DNA from: Paenibacillus foliorum
GTDB taxonomy: Bacteria; Bacillota; Bacilli; Paenibacillales; NBRC-103111
Assembly (NCBI RefSeq): GCF_013141765.1
Contig: NZ_WHOD01000003.1
Location: 62,001 to 126,000 of the forward strand
DNA: 64,000 nucleotides
Direction of reading: 5' to 3'
Below the pieces are notes generated by a model. It worked only from the letters and a program-made list of their open reading frames with translations. It had not been told where the DNA came from and searched no databases. The position numbers and the translations under genes were made by a program. Positions 45,830 to 54,841 of the stretch are shown one piece after another. The first letter of the stretch is position 1. Each line of letters begins with the position of its first letter.

Positions 45830-46148
45830 TTACTTTTTCTTCAAGATATTTGTTGCTTCCTCACGAAAATTCTTTGCGTCTTGCTCAGGAGTCGTTTTCT
45901 CATAAAATATTTCATCCGAAATATTCTTAAATGATTACTAATAAGCTCCAATCCGTCCATCTTAGGCATTCTAATATCGGTTATGACAATATATCCGGAC
46001 GTAATCGAAGAATATCTTCATAAGCCATTAGCCCATCCGGCGCAGAGCCGGTAAAATGAAGGTTCTGCTCCTCCCACGGAATCAAACCTGCAATGCCCTC
46101 TCTAATCATTCTTTCGTCATCAACCAGAAATACTTTAAACCCGCTCAC
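45830..46148 (-). pseudogene. Deletion scar: response-regulator start joined to binding-protein end
   Basis: From GTG 46148 the frame reads MSGFKVFLVDDERMIREG..., the start of a YesN-type receiver. Near 45990 the frame shifts and the next frame gives VITDIRMPKMDGLELIS, the phosphorylation site, and then stops being receiver-like at about 45935. From there to the stop at 45830 the sequence reads SDEIFYEKTTPEQDAKNFRE and EATNILKKK, typical of the last residues of a sugar-binding lipoprotein. A deletion seems to have fused the two ends of a former sensor/transport locus. Confidence 0.7.
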
Positions 46149-46182
46149 GGGAACACCTCTCTTACATTTAAAATATAGATTG

Positions 46183-46218
46183 CAAAAACAAGAAAGTGCC
46201 CTCAGGTCTGAAGGCACT
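46183..46218 (-). terminator. Terminator after the 31-codon frame
   Basis: Minus strand: AGTGCC-TTCAG-ac-CTGAG-GGCACT followed by TTTCTTGTTTTT. Confidence 0.75.
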
Positions 46219-46238
46219 CATTCTATTTCTCTTCACTA

Positions 46239-46334
46239 CTATACAGGCACTTTGTTAGACCCGACCGCCAGCCGGCTATCCCTTATCATTTGGAATGATG
46301 CTGGAACTATATAGGAATTGGCTATCGAGTCCAA
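46239..46334 (-). CDS. Possible 31-residue small protein
   Basis: TTG start at 46334 preceded 8 bases earlier by GGGGAGGGG. Product begins MDSIANSYIVPASFQMIRDS and ends SNKVPV. A clear terminator starts about 20 bases past the stop, so ribosome site, frame and terminator form a compact unit. It could also be the tail of a longer decayed gene, since the frame stays open for 12 more codons upstream. No homologue recognised. Confidence 0.4.
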   Translation of the reverse strand: MDSIANSYIVPASFQMIRDSRLAVGSNKVPV

Positions 46335-46466
46335 ATCCGTGACCCCTCCCCTTTGTACAGGTACAGATATTTATTCTGCTGCAGTCGCAATATAATCTAT
46401 AATTTGCACAAAGGCCTTACTGGCGTCTGCCCCCTCATCTGGAACCTTACTTTTTATGAAAAATGC

Positions 46467-46495
46467 TTGACAGACATGATACGGTTTTGTATTAT
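46467..46495 (+). promoter_or_regulatory. Sigma-A promoter of the chemoreceptor/binding-protein fusion
   Basis: TTGACA (46467-46472), 17-base spacer, TATTAT (46490-46495). Transcription would start near 46502, about 60 bases before the ATG. No flagellar sigma-D type site was seen. Confidence 0.8.
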
Positions 46496-46563
46496 TCCGT
46501 TAAATCACATTGAATTACTATGTATTTATGCATTGTCCTATTTCTATATGGAGGTGAGCCGCT

Positions 46564-48483
46564 ATGAAGACTGTTCTATCCAATCTGTTTCCATTTCGGA
46601 CCAAAGGCACTCCCCCTGAGCAGCAGCCTGTACTAAAGGATGGGGAGTTAAACGGCATTTGGGGTGCCAACCGGGCACTTAATGACTCTTCCACAGCACT
46701 TGAGCAATTTGTTAAAGGCAATCTGCTGCACACGGAAGCCGTCTCGCTAGCCGTTCAGCACATCGTTCAAGCAACAACTACACAAACTCAACGAACCGAG
46801 GAAAGCCTTGAGCATACGGAGAAGCTAGGTATCCTCCTAGATGCCTCCTTGCAAGATGTAGCTGCTGCTAACGCATCCGTCGGGATAACTACTTTATCCT
46901 CTCGCTTAGGAGTCGAATCTATCCAAACCGTACAGCTGGAAGCAGCCAAAAGCATTGAGATCACCTCAAATTTAATAGAAGTGATGGGAGATTTACAGAC
47001 GAAATCGAAGCAAATAGCCGAAGCTATCGATATGATTTCATCCGTAGCTGCCAACATTCAGCTTCTTGCTTTAAATGCTTCTATAGAAGCTGCTCATGCG
47101 GGAGAGCATGGCAAAGGATTTGCGGTAGTCGCTCAAGAAATTAGGAATTTAGCTACGGAAAGCAATGCCGGCGGGCATCAGATGAGGAAGGTGCTCGAAG
47201 AAATTCGCAAGCAAATTGAAGCATGCTCCTCCATTGTTAAGAAGACGGCTCTTTCCTCACAAACCGTTCATCAAGCAGCCGAAACAGCAGCGGAAACGTT
47301 CAGAGGCATTGATCGTGGACTTGAGGAAGTCAACGGTTACATGGGTCAAGTCAATCATTCTTTATCTCAAGCAAATGAAGCGAAGGTCAGTTTATGGAAT
47401 CAAGTTGTGACGATTACGGCTTTGTCTCAAGAATCGCTTGGCTCTGCCCTAAAGGTAGCCGACTTATCGGAGAGTCAGGCATCCTCGGTACTGTCCTTGG
47501 CTGGAGCCGCGCAAGATCTTCAATCCGCTTCCAAGGAGATCGATACGAATATATCCTCCATTAGTCAGAGACTTCATCTGCAGGTGAATGCTTCATCAGC
47601 CTCTTCATTGCGAATTGGCATCATGCCGAATTTGACGCACGCTCCCGCTCTGTTAAGCAAGCATCTTCACTTTCTGGAGGAAACGTTTCACGAAGCCGTT
47701 GATACCCGTATCTTCTCAGCAGGGCCCGCGTTGACGCAAGCTCTCATTTCTGGACAGATTGATATTGGATATGTCGGTCCCGGTCCTATCCTCAACGCCT
47801 TTGTCGAGCAAAAGGGGGTCCGAATATTAGCTGGCGTATGCCAGGGCGGAGCTGCTCTCTTGGTGGGAGAACATACAGACATCCGCACCGCCGGACAGCT
47901 CCACGGAAAAACCATTGCCGTGCCCCAATTCGGAAACGGTCAGCATATTTTACTGCGCCACCTGTTCCGGGAAAACAGCCTGCGGGACGTATTCAGAGGA
48001 GGCAGCGTACGTGTTATCCAAGCGAAGCCCTCAGCCATTCAGGAGCTTCTCAAGAAGCGCGAAATCGATGGAGCTTTGGTCCCGGAACCATGGGTGAGCG
48101 TATTATTGCGCAGCGCAAATGCACGCATACTGCTCGATTGGGATCAGCTCTTTGTCAAAGGACGTTATCCCAACACCATCGTTGCCGTTAATGAAACGTT
48201 CCTTGAGCAGCATCCCGATAAGGTTCGCCAGTTTGTTAAGACTCATCGCGAGGCTGTGCAGCAAATCCGTCAAGGCAGTCCCGACGGCTACCGCGCTGTC
48301 ATAGCAGAGCTTCAGCAGTTAACCGGAGTTTCCATGTCCACAGAGCTGTTGGCGTCGGCCTTCAATCGAATTATATGGAATGATCAGATCGATCCCGATT
48401 CTCTGAAACCCTTTGCCGAACTGACCGAACGCGAAGGCTTCCTCCAAGATAGCGCGCGCATTCAAGGGGTATTGGTTGGTTAA
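46564..48483 (+). CDS. Membrane-free MCP signalling domain fused to an SsuA/NrtA-type binding domain
   Basis: 639 residues. Residues about 40-350 are coiled coil with the conserved chemoreceptor hairpin (LLALNASIEAAHAGEHGKGF then AVVAQEIRNLATES, 168-200; tip E181-G185), which docks CheA/CheW. From about 358 a type-2 periplasmic-binding fold follows (LRIGIMPNLTHAPALL, IDIGYVGPGPILNAF, TIAVPQFGNGQHILLRHLF, LVPEPWVSVLL), like sulfonate/nitrate/thiamine-precursor binding proteins. No signal peptide and no membrane helix is visible, so both parts should be cytosolic. GGAGGTG 7 bases before the ATG. No other chemotaxis gene is near. Likely senses an internal sulfonate-like or related metabolite. 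Confidence 0.85.
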   Translation: MKTVLSNLFPFRTKGTPPEQQPVLKDGELNGIWGANRALNDSSTALEQFVKGNLLHTEAVSLAVQHIVQATTTQTQRTEESLEHTEKLGILLDASLQDVAAANASVGITTLSSRLGVESIQTVQLEAAKSIEITSNLIEVMGDLQTKSKQIAEAIDMISSVAANIQLLALNASIEAAHAGEHGKGFAVVAQEIRNLATESNAGGHQMRKVLEEIRKQIEACSSIVKKTALSSQTVHQAAETAAETFRGIDRGLEEVNGYMGQVNHSLSQANEAKVSLWNQVVTITALSQESLGSALKVADLSESQASSVLSLAGAAQDLQSASKEIDTNISSISQRLHLQVNASSASSLRIGIMPNLTHAPALLSKHLHFLEETFHEAVDTRIFSAGPALTQALISGQIDIGYVGPGPILNAFVEQKGVRILAGVCQGGAALLVGEHTDIRTAGQLHGKTIAVPQFGNGQHILLRHLFRENSLRDVFRGGSVRVIQAKPSAIQELLKKREIDGALVPEPWVSVLLRSANARILLDWDQLFVKGRYPNTIVAVNETFLEQHPDKVRQFVKTHREAVQQIRQGSPDGYRAVIAELQQLTGVSMSTELLASAFNRIIWNDQIDPDSLKPFAELTEREGFLQDSARIQGVLVG

Positions 48484-48507
48484 TATATAGATTTTCTAAA
48501 GAATGTG

Positions 48508-48556
48508 AAGAAGCCTTCTCAACCACATCAATGAAGTGGGAATGAAGGCTTCTTTT
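48508..48556 (+). terminator. Terminator after the fusion gene
   Basis: AAGAAGCCTT..CCAC ... GTGG..AAGGCTTCTT followed by TTC. Confidence 0.75.
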
Positions 48557-48657
48557 CTGTCTAAAATATCGTTACATAAAATAACATTATTTTGTAAATT
48601 ATATATTATCAGGTATGTATTGGTGTTTTGTATTTTTCTGATTCGAGGTGACGGTCA

Positions 48658-50202
48658 ATGAGATTTGCGAAATGGTTCGGAAAGCCAAAGTACCAATCAA
48701 CTCAGAAACAAGATAATCCGAAGCAGCAGCAAGTATCCATAAGTGAGAATTTAGCTGAGAATCTGGCCGTTATTCATAGCATCTTTACGAAAACCCCTGA
48801 TCTTATTGTAAGACAAATTACAATCAAACAAACAGGGGACTCAGCTGCACTTGTTTATTTAGACGGTCTTGCAGATAAAAACTCTATTAATAACAACGTC
48901 CTTCGGCCGCTTCAATTCGATTCAGGAAGCAGCACAAGCACAAGCTTTGGCTTTGCGGTTACTGTCGGACACTTGGAAGCACTGTACGAGTGGTCGCAGA
49001 TTGAGCTTGCCATTCTGCAAGCCAGCAGTATCCTATTTATCGATGGACGATCAGAAGTGTATGCCTTAAACACGGAAGGATGGCCCCAGCGGGCTATTGA
49101 AGATCCCCAGATAGAGGCTTCTTTAAAAGGAGCCCATCAAGGTTTTGTTGAAACAGGAAGCCAGAATATCGCTTTAATCCGCCGCTATATCCCGAACCGC
49201 GAATTAAAAACCTTGGAATTGAAGATCGGACGCAGGGGACAAACCAAGGCATCCATTATGTACTTGGAGGATGTTGCGAACCAAGAGGTGCTCGCAGAGC
49301 TTGAAGACCGCCTCAGCCAACTTGACGTCGACGTCATTATTAACACAGGAGAATTAGCAGAGCTTATTGAGGATAATCCCTACTCTCCTTTTCCGCAATT
49401 CATACTGACAGAACGGCCGGATACCGCTGCTTCGCAAATTATTCAGGGACGATTCGCAGTTGTTGTAGACCGTTCCCCAAGCGTATTAATTGCACCTGTA
49501 ACCTTCACCTCTTTCTTTCAAAGTGTTGACGATTATAGTACGCGTTGGTCGATCGCCACTTTCATACGCTTGCTGCGTTTATTTGCGTTTTTCTCAGCTA
49601 TCTTTTTACCAGCCTTCTATATTGCTGTCATTTCTTATAATTTCGAGATCATCCCTATCAAGCTACTGCTCTCGATTGGAGAGTTCAGAGGACGTGTACC
49701 GTTCCCTCCATTCGTTGAAGCGATTCTCATGGAGGTAACTCTCGAAATGATGAGGGAGGCAGGGGTTCGCTTGCCCGCTCCTGTCGGACAAACGGTAGGT
49801 ATTGTTGGCGGCATTGTTATCGGACAAGCGATTGTTCAAGCGGGACTTATAAGTAATACGATGGTTATCGTCGTAGCTTTCACTGCCATTTCTTCATTCG
49901 TGCTGCCTAATTATGATATGGTAGCTGCCGTCCGTCTATTACGATTCGTCATGATGCTGGCAGCTTCACTGTTTGGAATAGTCGGTATCATCATTGGTTT
50001 GATGACTCTAATCGGTCATCTCATAGCACTTGAATCACTTGGTACGCCGTATGGAAGTCCATTCGCACCGGTACGGTACTCAGACTGGAAGGATACCTTC
50101 GTACGATTACCTCTATGGACAATGATAAAGCGTCCTTTAAGCGCAAGGGCCGTTCAATTGAAGAGACAAGGCTCAAACCGTCCAGAGGGTGATGGCAAAT
50201 GA
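48658..50202 (+). CDS. Spore germinant receptor A subunit (GerA family)
   Basis: 514 residues. Cytosolic N-terminal half with the GerAA segments (ENLAVIHSIFTKTPDLIVRQ, NRELKTLELKIGRRGQTKAS) and a membrane half with the conserved RLPAPVGQTVGIVGGIVIGQ and PFPPFVEAILMEVTLE-like stretches. Sits in the spore inner membrane and takes part in sensing nutrients. First gene of a five-gene operon; promoter should be sigma-G dependent, and a CATTATT -10-like stretch upstream is only suggestive. Confidence 0.94.
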   Translation: MRFAKWFGKPKYQSTQKQDNPKQQQVSISENLAENLAVIHSIFTKTPDLIVRQITIKQTGDSAALVYLDGLADKNSINNNVLRPLQFDSGSSTSTSFGFAVTVGHLEALYEWSQIELAILQASSILFIDGRSEVYALNTEGWPQRAIEDPQIEASLKGAHQGFVETGSQNIALIRRYIPNRELKTLELKIGRRGQTKASIMYLEDVANQEVLAELEDRLSQLDVDVIINTGELAELIEDNPYSPFPQFILTERPDTAASQIIQGRFAVVVDRSPSVLIAPVTFTSFFQSVDDYSTRWSIATFIRLLRLFAFFSAIFLPAFYIAVISYNFEIIPIKLLLSIGEFRGRVPFPPFVEAILMEVTLEMMREAGVRLPAPVGQTVGIVGGIVIGQAIVQAGLISNTMVIVVAFTAISSFVLPNYDMVAAVRLLRFVMMLAASLFGIVGIIIGLMTLIGHLIALESLGTPYGSPFAPVRYSDWKDTFVRLPLWTMIKRPLSARAVQLKRQGSNRPEGDGK

Positions 50203-51299
50203 AAAAATATGCTTTTAATGAATTATCGCTTATGCAATATATTTTCCTCAATACTGGCATTCAAATTAGTGTCACCTTCTTGTCGCTGCCAAGAAAGTTG
50301 GCCGAGCATGCCGGGACTGACGGCTGGATTTCACTCATTCTGGGCTGGATCCTAAGTCTAACGGCAAGCTTAATCTTAATTCAAGTTATGAAAAGGTATC
50401 CTGATGATACTCTGCTTGATTTATTAACACATCTATCTGGCAAATGGATCGGCAGATTGGCTGCCATTCTGCTTACGCTCTACTTTTTGTTTTTCGGTTA
50501 CGAGGGGATCATCAGGGCGATTCTGGTAATAAAAATTTGGGTGCTTCCGCAAACTCCAAACTATCTCATCATGATATTACTGCTGATTCCTACGTTCCTG
50601 ATCGCACGTAACGGATTCACGATATTAGGCAGATATGGAGAGCTTGTCATTCTTATGTCCCTGTGGATTCCATTTATTTATTTAGCCCCAATTAAAGAAG
50701 CTCATTGGCTTTATCTGCTTCCTGTGCTTAAAGAAGGCTGGACGCCTATATTTTCAGCTCTGCCTGCAACCATTTATTCCTTTGTGGGCTTTGCGAGCAC
50801 GTTTATTTTATATCCGTTTTTACGCAATAAGAGCAGAGCTTCTCTAGGAGTAGTTGTTTTTAACACATTGACTTTGTTAACCTACTTGTTCATTACTTCA
50901 GTCTGCTTCGTTTATTTCAGTCCAGACGAAATAAGCCAATACAACGAGCCGGTAATTACTTATCTGAAAGCAATTGAGTTCCGGTTCATCGAACGGTTCG
51001 AAATTTTATTTGTCACCTTCTATTTGTTTATTTTTTCTCTCTCCTGGATCCCGGCCTTCTCCATAAGCGTTTTTTGTACAAATTGGCTGGTTGGCAAAAA
51101 GGATTCTGGAAGCCCAATGCTATTGTTGTGTGGAATCCTCATTATTACAACCTATTTCTTCATGCCATCCTACCGTCAGAGCGAGTTGATGAGTTCCGTT
51201 CTCTCCAGGGCTGGATTGGGTGTCGAATATATATTTCCTGCTTGTTTGCTCGTATCTATATGGATCCATGATCGTTTTCTGAGGAGAAAGGCCTTATGA
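50199..51299 (+). CDS. Spore germinant receptor B subunit (first copy)
   Basis: 366 residues, ten predicted helices, amino-acid permease-like Spore_permease family. Starts MKKYAFNELSLMQYIFLNTG; conserved LSLPRKLAEHAGTDGWISL and LLIPTFLIARNGFTILGRYGE broken over two helices. ATG overlaps the gerA stop by 4 bases. Forms the likely nutrient-binding channel subunit. Confidence 0.94.
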   Translation: MKKYAFNELSLMQYIFLNTGIQISVTFLSLPRKLAEHAGTDGWISLILGWILSLTASLILIQVMKRYPDDTLLDLLTHLSGKWIGRLAAILLTLYFLFFGYEGIIRAILVIKIWVLPQTPNYLIMILLLIPTFLIARNGFTILGRYGELVILMSLWIPFIYLAPIKEAHWLYLLPVLKEGWTPIFSALPATIYSFVGFASTFILYPFLRNKSRASLGVVVFNTLTLLTYLFITSVCFVYFSPDEISQYNEPVITYLKAIEFRFIERFEILFVTFYLFIFSLSWIPAFSISVFCTNWLVGKKDSGSPMLLLCGILIITTYFFMPSYRQSELMSSVLSRAGLGVEYIFPACLLVSIWIHDRFLRRKAL

Positions 51300-52420
51300 G
51301 CAAAGGACTGCTATATGTTGGGTTTATCGTCATGATTATTATCTGTTTGACTGGTTGCAGCGATCGGTTAGATATGGAAGATGCCAGCTTTCCCCTAGCG
51401 CTTGGTCTGGACATTGATGCCAATGATAAATTTCATATCTACGTAACCAATCCTGTATTCAGCAAAAACGTCAAAAAGAAAAGCCATGAAATCAGCGAGC
51501 CTGCACATACACTTCGTCAATCGCGAGTCCAGCAGGATGCCCACTCGCCAGGTGTATTCCAGGGAAGGAAATTTCAGGTCATTCTTGTCGGCAAACGCAT
51601 GCTGCAGCATAAAGACTGGTTTCGAATGCTGGATGTTATTTTCCGTGATTCAAGAAATACAGTTACGGACAGAGTCATTGCCTTCGATGGGCCTGTATCG
51701 GAAATTATATACTTAAATCCCGATGATCAGCCGTATCTCCCGTTATTACTGAGAGGCATGGTTGATACGAAAAGCGAGCGCTCAGAAACAGTCAAAACAA
51801 CCGCACAGGAGCTGCATCGCGACATTTATGAAAAAGGGATAACCCCTTCCATATCCGAGGTCAAATTGGATGAAAACAAAAATATCCAGCTCAATGGAGC
51901 AACCTTGCTCGATCATAGAGGGAAATATTCCGCTACACTTGAGACTCAAGAAACCGTTCTGCTAAATATATTGCAAAACAAAACTAGTAAGTCAGTCAAC
52001 TTAACCTTACCCATTCCAGGCATTACTAAGAAAGGCCCCTTTGATAGAGACAAGGTCAGTTTTAACGCCGAAAAAATAAAAACGAAAATAAAAACCTCTT
52101 ACAAGCAAGACAAATTTCGGTTTGACGTAAATATTCAAATGGATGTTGTTTTGACCGAGATCTTATTTCCTGTCAGTGTCCGAAATAAAGGAGTGGATCT
52201 GGAGAAAATGATTGGTGAGCAGGTACAGAAAGAAACTAATGCTCTCATACGCAAAATACAGAGCCATAAAATTGATCCTGTAGGATTCGGATTGTACGCG
52301 CGAGCTTATCAATACAAGCACTATAAGGAAGCAGAAGATCACTGGGGCCAGGAGCTCGCTAACGCAGACATTCAAGTTTCCGTGAATGTATCCATTCTAG
52401 GAATGGGTCCCGTGAAGTAA
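51296..52420 (+). CDS. Spore germinant receptor C lipoprotein (first copy)
   Basis: 374 residues. Signal peptide with lipobox CLTGC (C21), then SDRLDMEDASFPLALGLDID, the GerC N-terminal signature. Three-domain GerC layout by length. Overlaps the B gene by 4 bases (ATGA). Confidence 0.94.
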   Translation: MSKGLLYVGFIVMIIICLTGCSDRLDMEDASFPLALGLDIDANDKFHIYVTNPVFSKNVKKKSHEISEPAHTLRQSRVQQDAHSPGVFQGRKFQVILVGKRMLQHKDWFRMLDVIFRDSRNTVTDRVIAFDGPVSEIIYLNPDDQPYLPLLLRGMVDTKSERSETVKTTAQELHRDIYEKGITPSISEVKLDENKNIQLNGATLLDHRGKYSATLETQETVLLNILQNKTSKSVNLTLPIPGITKKGPFDRDKVSFNAEKIKTKIKTSYKQDKFRFDVNIQMDVVLTEILFPVSVRNKGVDLEKMIGEQVQKETNALIRKIQSHKIDPVGFGLYARAYQYKHYKEAEDHWGQELANADIQVSVNVSILGMGPVK

Positions 52421-52441
52421 CCATCCAAAGGGTGATAATAA

Positions 52442-53539
52442 TTGAAAAAATATGCCTTTAATGAGATTACTTTCATGCAGTTTATTATCATCCAATTCGG
52501 GGTTCAAGTAAGTTTCGGATTGCTGTCCCTGCCCAAGGAACTAGCCGAAAGAGCGGGTACGGATAGCTTGATTACGATCATCATAGCCTGGGCTCTTTCT
52601 ATAATAGCCAGTATAATGATTATTCAAATCATGAAGAGACATCCCGATGGCACCCTATTTGATCTGCTATCCCGATACGTCGGTAAATGGGCAGGTAAAG
52701 CAGCGGCTCTGATATTTACCGCATGGTTCCTTACGTATGGATACGTAGGAGGAGTCAGGACCATCTTGTACATAAAAAGCTGGCTGCTGCCTCAAACTCC
52801 CGTCTTCATGATCATGCTGCTGCTGCTCATCCCCACTTATCTCATAGCGCGTAATGGACTCCGTATTTTGGGGAGATACGTTGAGCTTATTTTTATCATT
52901 TCCTTGTGGATTCCATTTGCCTACTTGCTCCCGCTTAAAGATGCACATATTCTTAACCTGTTTCCCCTGGTCAAAGAAGGCTGGACGCCTATCCTAACTG
53001 CACTAAGAGTCACCTTTCTATCCTTTGGAGGTCTGGAAACCGCGTTTATCATGTATCCTTTTTTGAAAAACAAGCAGATGGCTACCACTGCGGTAATCAT
53101 TTCTAACACCCTGGCCATGCTAGTGCTGTTATTCATTACCTTTGTCTGTTTCGTCTTTTTCAGCCCAGATGAAATTTTACAATATAATGAACCGGTAGTT
53201 AATGTATTGAAAACCATTGAATTCAAGTTTATAGAACGAATTGAAATCTTATTTATCGCCTTCTACTTATTTATTTTTTCATTATGCTGGATTTCCACTA
53301 CCTATATGTCCGTATTTTGCACAAGCTGGTTGGTTGGAAAACAGGACCATCGCAGCCATCTGCGGGTGCTATGTCTAGGTACCGCCGTACTGACCTTTTT
53401 CTACCTGCCTACCTTTAACCAAAGCGACCAGTTTGAAAAATATTTAGGTCTGGCTGCAATCGCTATCGACTATGTATTCCCGGCTTGTTTACTGCTTTAT
53501 TTATGGATGCACCATCAATTTCAGTGGAGGAAGCGCTAA
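52442..53539 (+). CDS. Spore germinant receptor B subunit (second copy)
   Basis: 365 residues, clearly similar along its length to the first B subunit (shared MKKYAFNE, KEGWTP, FFSPDEI.QYNEPV, EF.FIER.EIL). TTG start at 52442 after AGGGTGAT. Differences are spread through the helices, so it may give a second nutrient specificity with the single A subunit. Confidence 0.93.
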   Translation: MKKYAFNEITFMQFIIIQFGVQVSFGLLSLPKELAERAGTDSLITIIIAWALSIIASIMIIQIMKRHPDGTLFDLLSRYVGKWAGKAAALIFTAWFLTYGYVGGVRTILYIKSWLLPQTPVFMIMLLLLIPTYLIARNGLRILGRYVELIFIISLWIPFAYLLPLKDAHILNLFPLVKEGWTPILTALRVTFLSFGGLETAFIMYPFLKNKQMATTAVIISNTLAMLVLLFITFVCFVFFSPDEILQYNEPVVNVLKTIEFKFIERIEILFIAFYLFIFSLCWISTTYMSVFCTSWLVGKQDHRSHLRVLCLGTAVLTFFYLPTFNQSDQFEKYLGLAAIAIDYVFPACLLLYLWMHHQFQWRKR

Positions 53540-54660
53540 TGAACAAGCGGCTGCTGTGTGCTTTACTGTTCGTCTTTGTTGCTCTTACGACCTCTGGCTG
53601 CGAGGACAGGCTGGATATGGAGGATGCTGTCTTCCCGCTTGGGATTGGCATAGATTTGGATAAAGACAACGAGCTGTTGCTCTATGATGTCCACCCTGTT
53701 TTCAGTAAAAATGTCAAGAAAAAGAGCCAGGAAGTTGAAGTAAAGCCTACCACGCTTCGTCAAGCCAGAGCCAAAATAGATGCCTATTCAGCGGGTTCCT
53801 TTCAAGCCAGAAAAGTACAGATCTTGCTGATCAGCAGAAAAGTATTGCAGCAGGACGGCTGGTTCCCTATGCTGGATGTTTACTTTCGTGATCCGAGAAA
53901 TCCGTTAACTCCCCGAATCATCAGCTATAACGGGCCTCTATCTGATTTGGTATTCTTAAACCCGGATAACGAGCCCATCCTTCCGCTGCTGCTGCGCGGA
54001 ATGGTTGATACGAAGAGTTCACGGTCGGAAACGGTGAGCACTACCGTACAAGAGCTGCATTGGCAAATGTATGAGAGAGGCATTACTCCCTGTATTTCTG
54101 AGGTCACATTGGGGAGCAATCAGGACATCAAGCTTCACGGTACAACCTTACTTAATCATAAGGGTAAATACGCATTTTCCATTAGCTCCGAAGATAGCGT
54201 TCTGCTGGCCATCCTGCAAAAAAATTCCAAAACCATCAGCATGACGCTTGTTATCCCTTCTGAATCCAAACAAGCTCCGTTCGATACGAACCGAGTAAGC
54301 TTTAACGCAAGCAAAGTAAAAACTAAAATAAAGCCCTCCTACAAGCAGGATAAATTTCATTTCGATATTCAAATCGAGATGCCTGTTGTTTTGACTGAGC
54401 TGTTATTCCCCTTTGATTTACAAGCTAATGAATCACAGCTGGAAGAAAAAATGGCTAAACAAGCCAAGAAAAGATTTGAGCTTCTCATTAAACAAATCCA
54501 AAAACATAAGGTTGATCCATTGGGGCTTGGCCGTTACGCACGGGCTTATGAATACGACCATTTCAAGAAAGTGGAGGATCGTTGGGGAGAAGAGCTGGCC
54601 AAAGCGGAGATTAAAGTATCGGTCAAAATAAATATAGAAGCCTCAGGACCGGTGAAATGA
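53539..54660 (+). CDS. Spore germinant receptor C lipoprotein (second copy)
   Basis: 373 residues. ATG at 53539 overlaps the B stop (TAATG) with GGAGG 8 bases before; an upstream in-frame opening is ignored. Lipobox TTSGC (C21) then EDRLDMEDAVFPLGIGIDLD, matching the first C copy. Ends the operon. Confidence 0.94.
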   Translation: MNKRLLCALLFVFVALTTSGCEDRLDMEDAVFPLGIGIDLDKDNELLLYDVHPVFSKNVKKKSQEVEVKPTTLRQARAKIDAYSAGSFQARKVQILLISRKVLQQDGWFPMLDVYFRDPRNPLTPRIISYNGPLSDLVFLNPDNEPILPLLLRGMVDTKSSRSETVSTTVQELHWQMYERGITPCISEVTLGSNQDIKLHGTTLLNHKGKYAFSISSEDSVLLAILQKNSKTISMTLVIPSESKQAPFDTNRVSFNASKVKTKIKPSYKQDKFHFDIQIEMPVVLTELLFPFDLQANESQLEEKMAKQAKKRFELLIKQIQKHKVDPLGLGRYARAYEYDHFKKVEDRWGEELAKAEIKVSVKINIEASGPVK

Positions 54661-54713
54661 ATGGTTTATGGTGGCGGTGGCGACGCTCTCGACCGTCCGC
54701 CATGCAACGCCGC

Positions 54714-54740
54714 AACGCGCGCCCAGGATTCGCGCGCGTT
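54714..54740. repeat. GC-rich hairpin between convergent operons
   Basis: AACGCGCG-cccaggattcg-CGCGCGTT in a ~90-base block far richer in GC than its surroundings. No T-run; might still help end transcription of either operon. Confidence 0.45.
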
Positions 54741-54841
54741 GGAAAGCCGCCTTAACGTACATTTTCCTAACTAACCTACTGGTACTTCTAGCATTCGATG
54801 GACCTGAGGTTAGTTATGCATCAAAGCTTGTAGGACCTCGA

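Noticed and set aside
46395..46560. Riboswitch in the leader of the chemoreceptor fusion gene
   Set aside because: With transcription starting near 46502 the leader is only about 60 bases and shows no known aptamer pattern.
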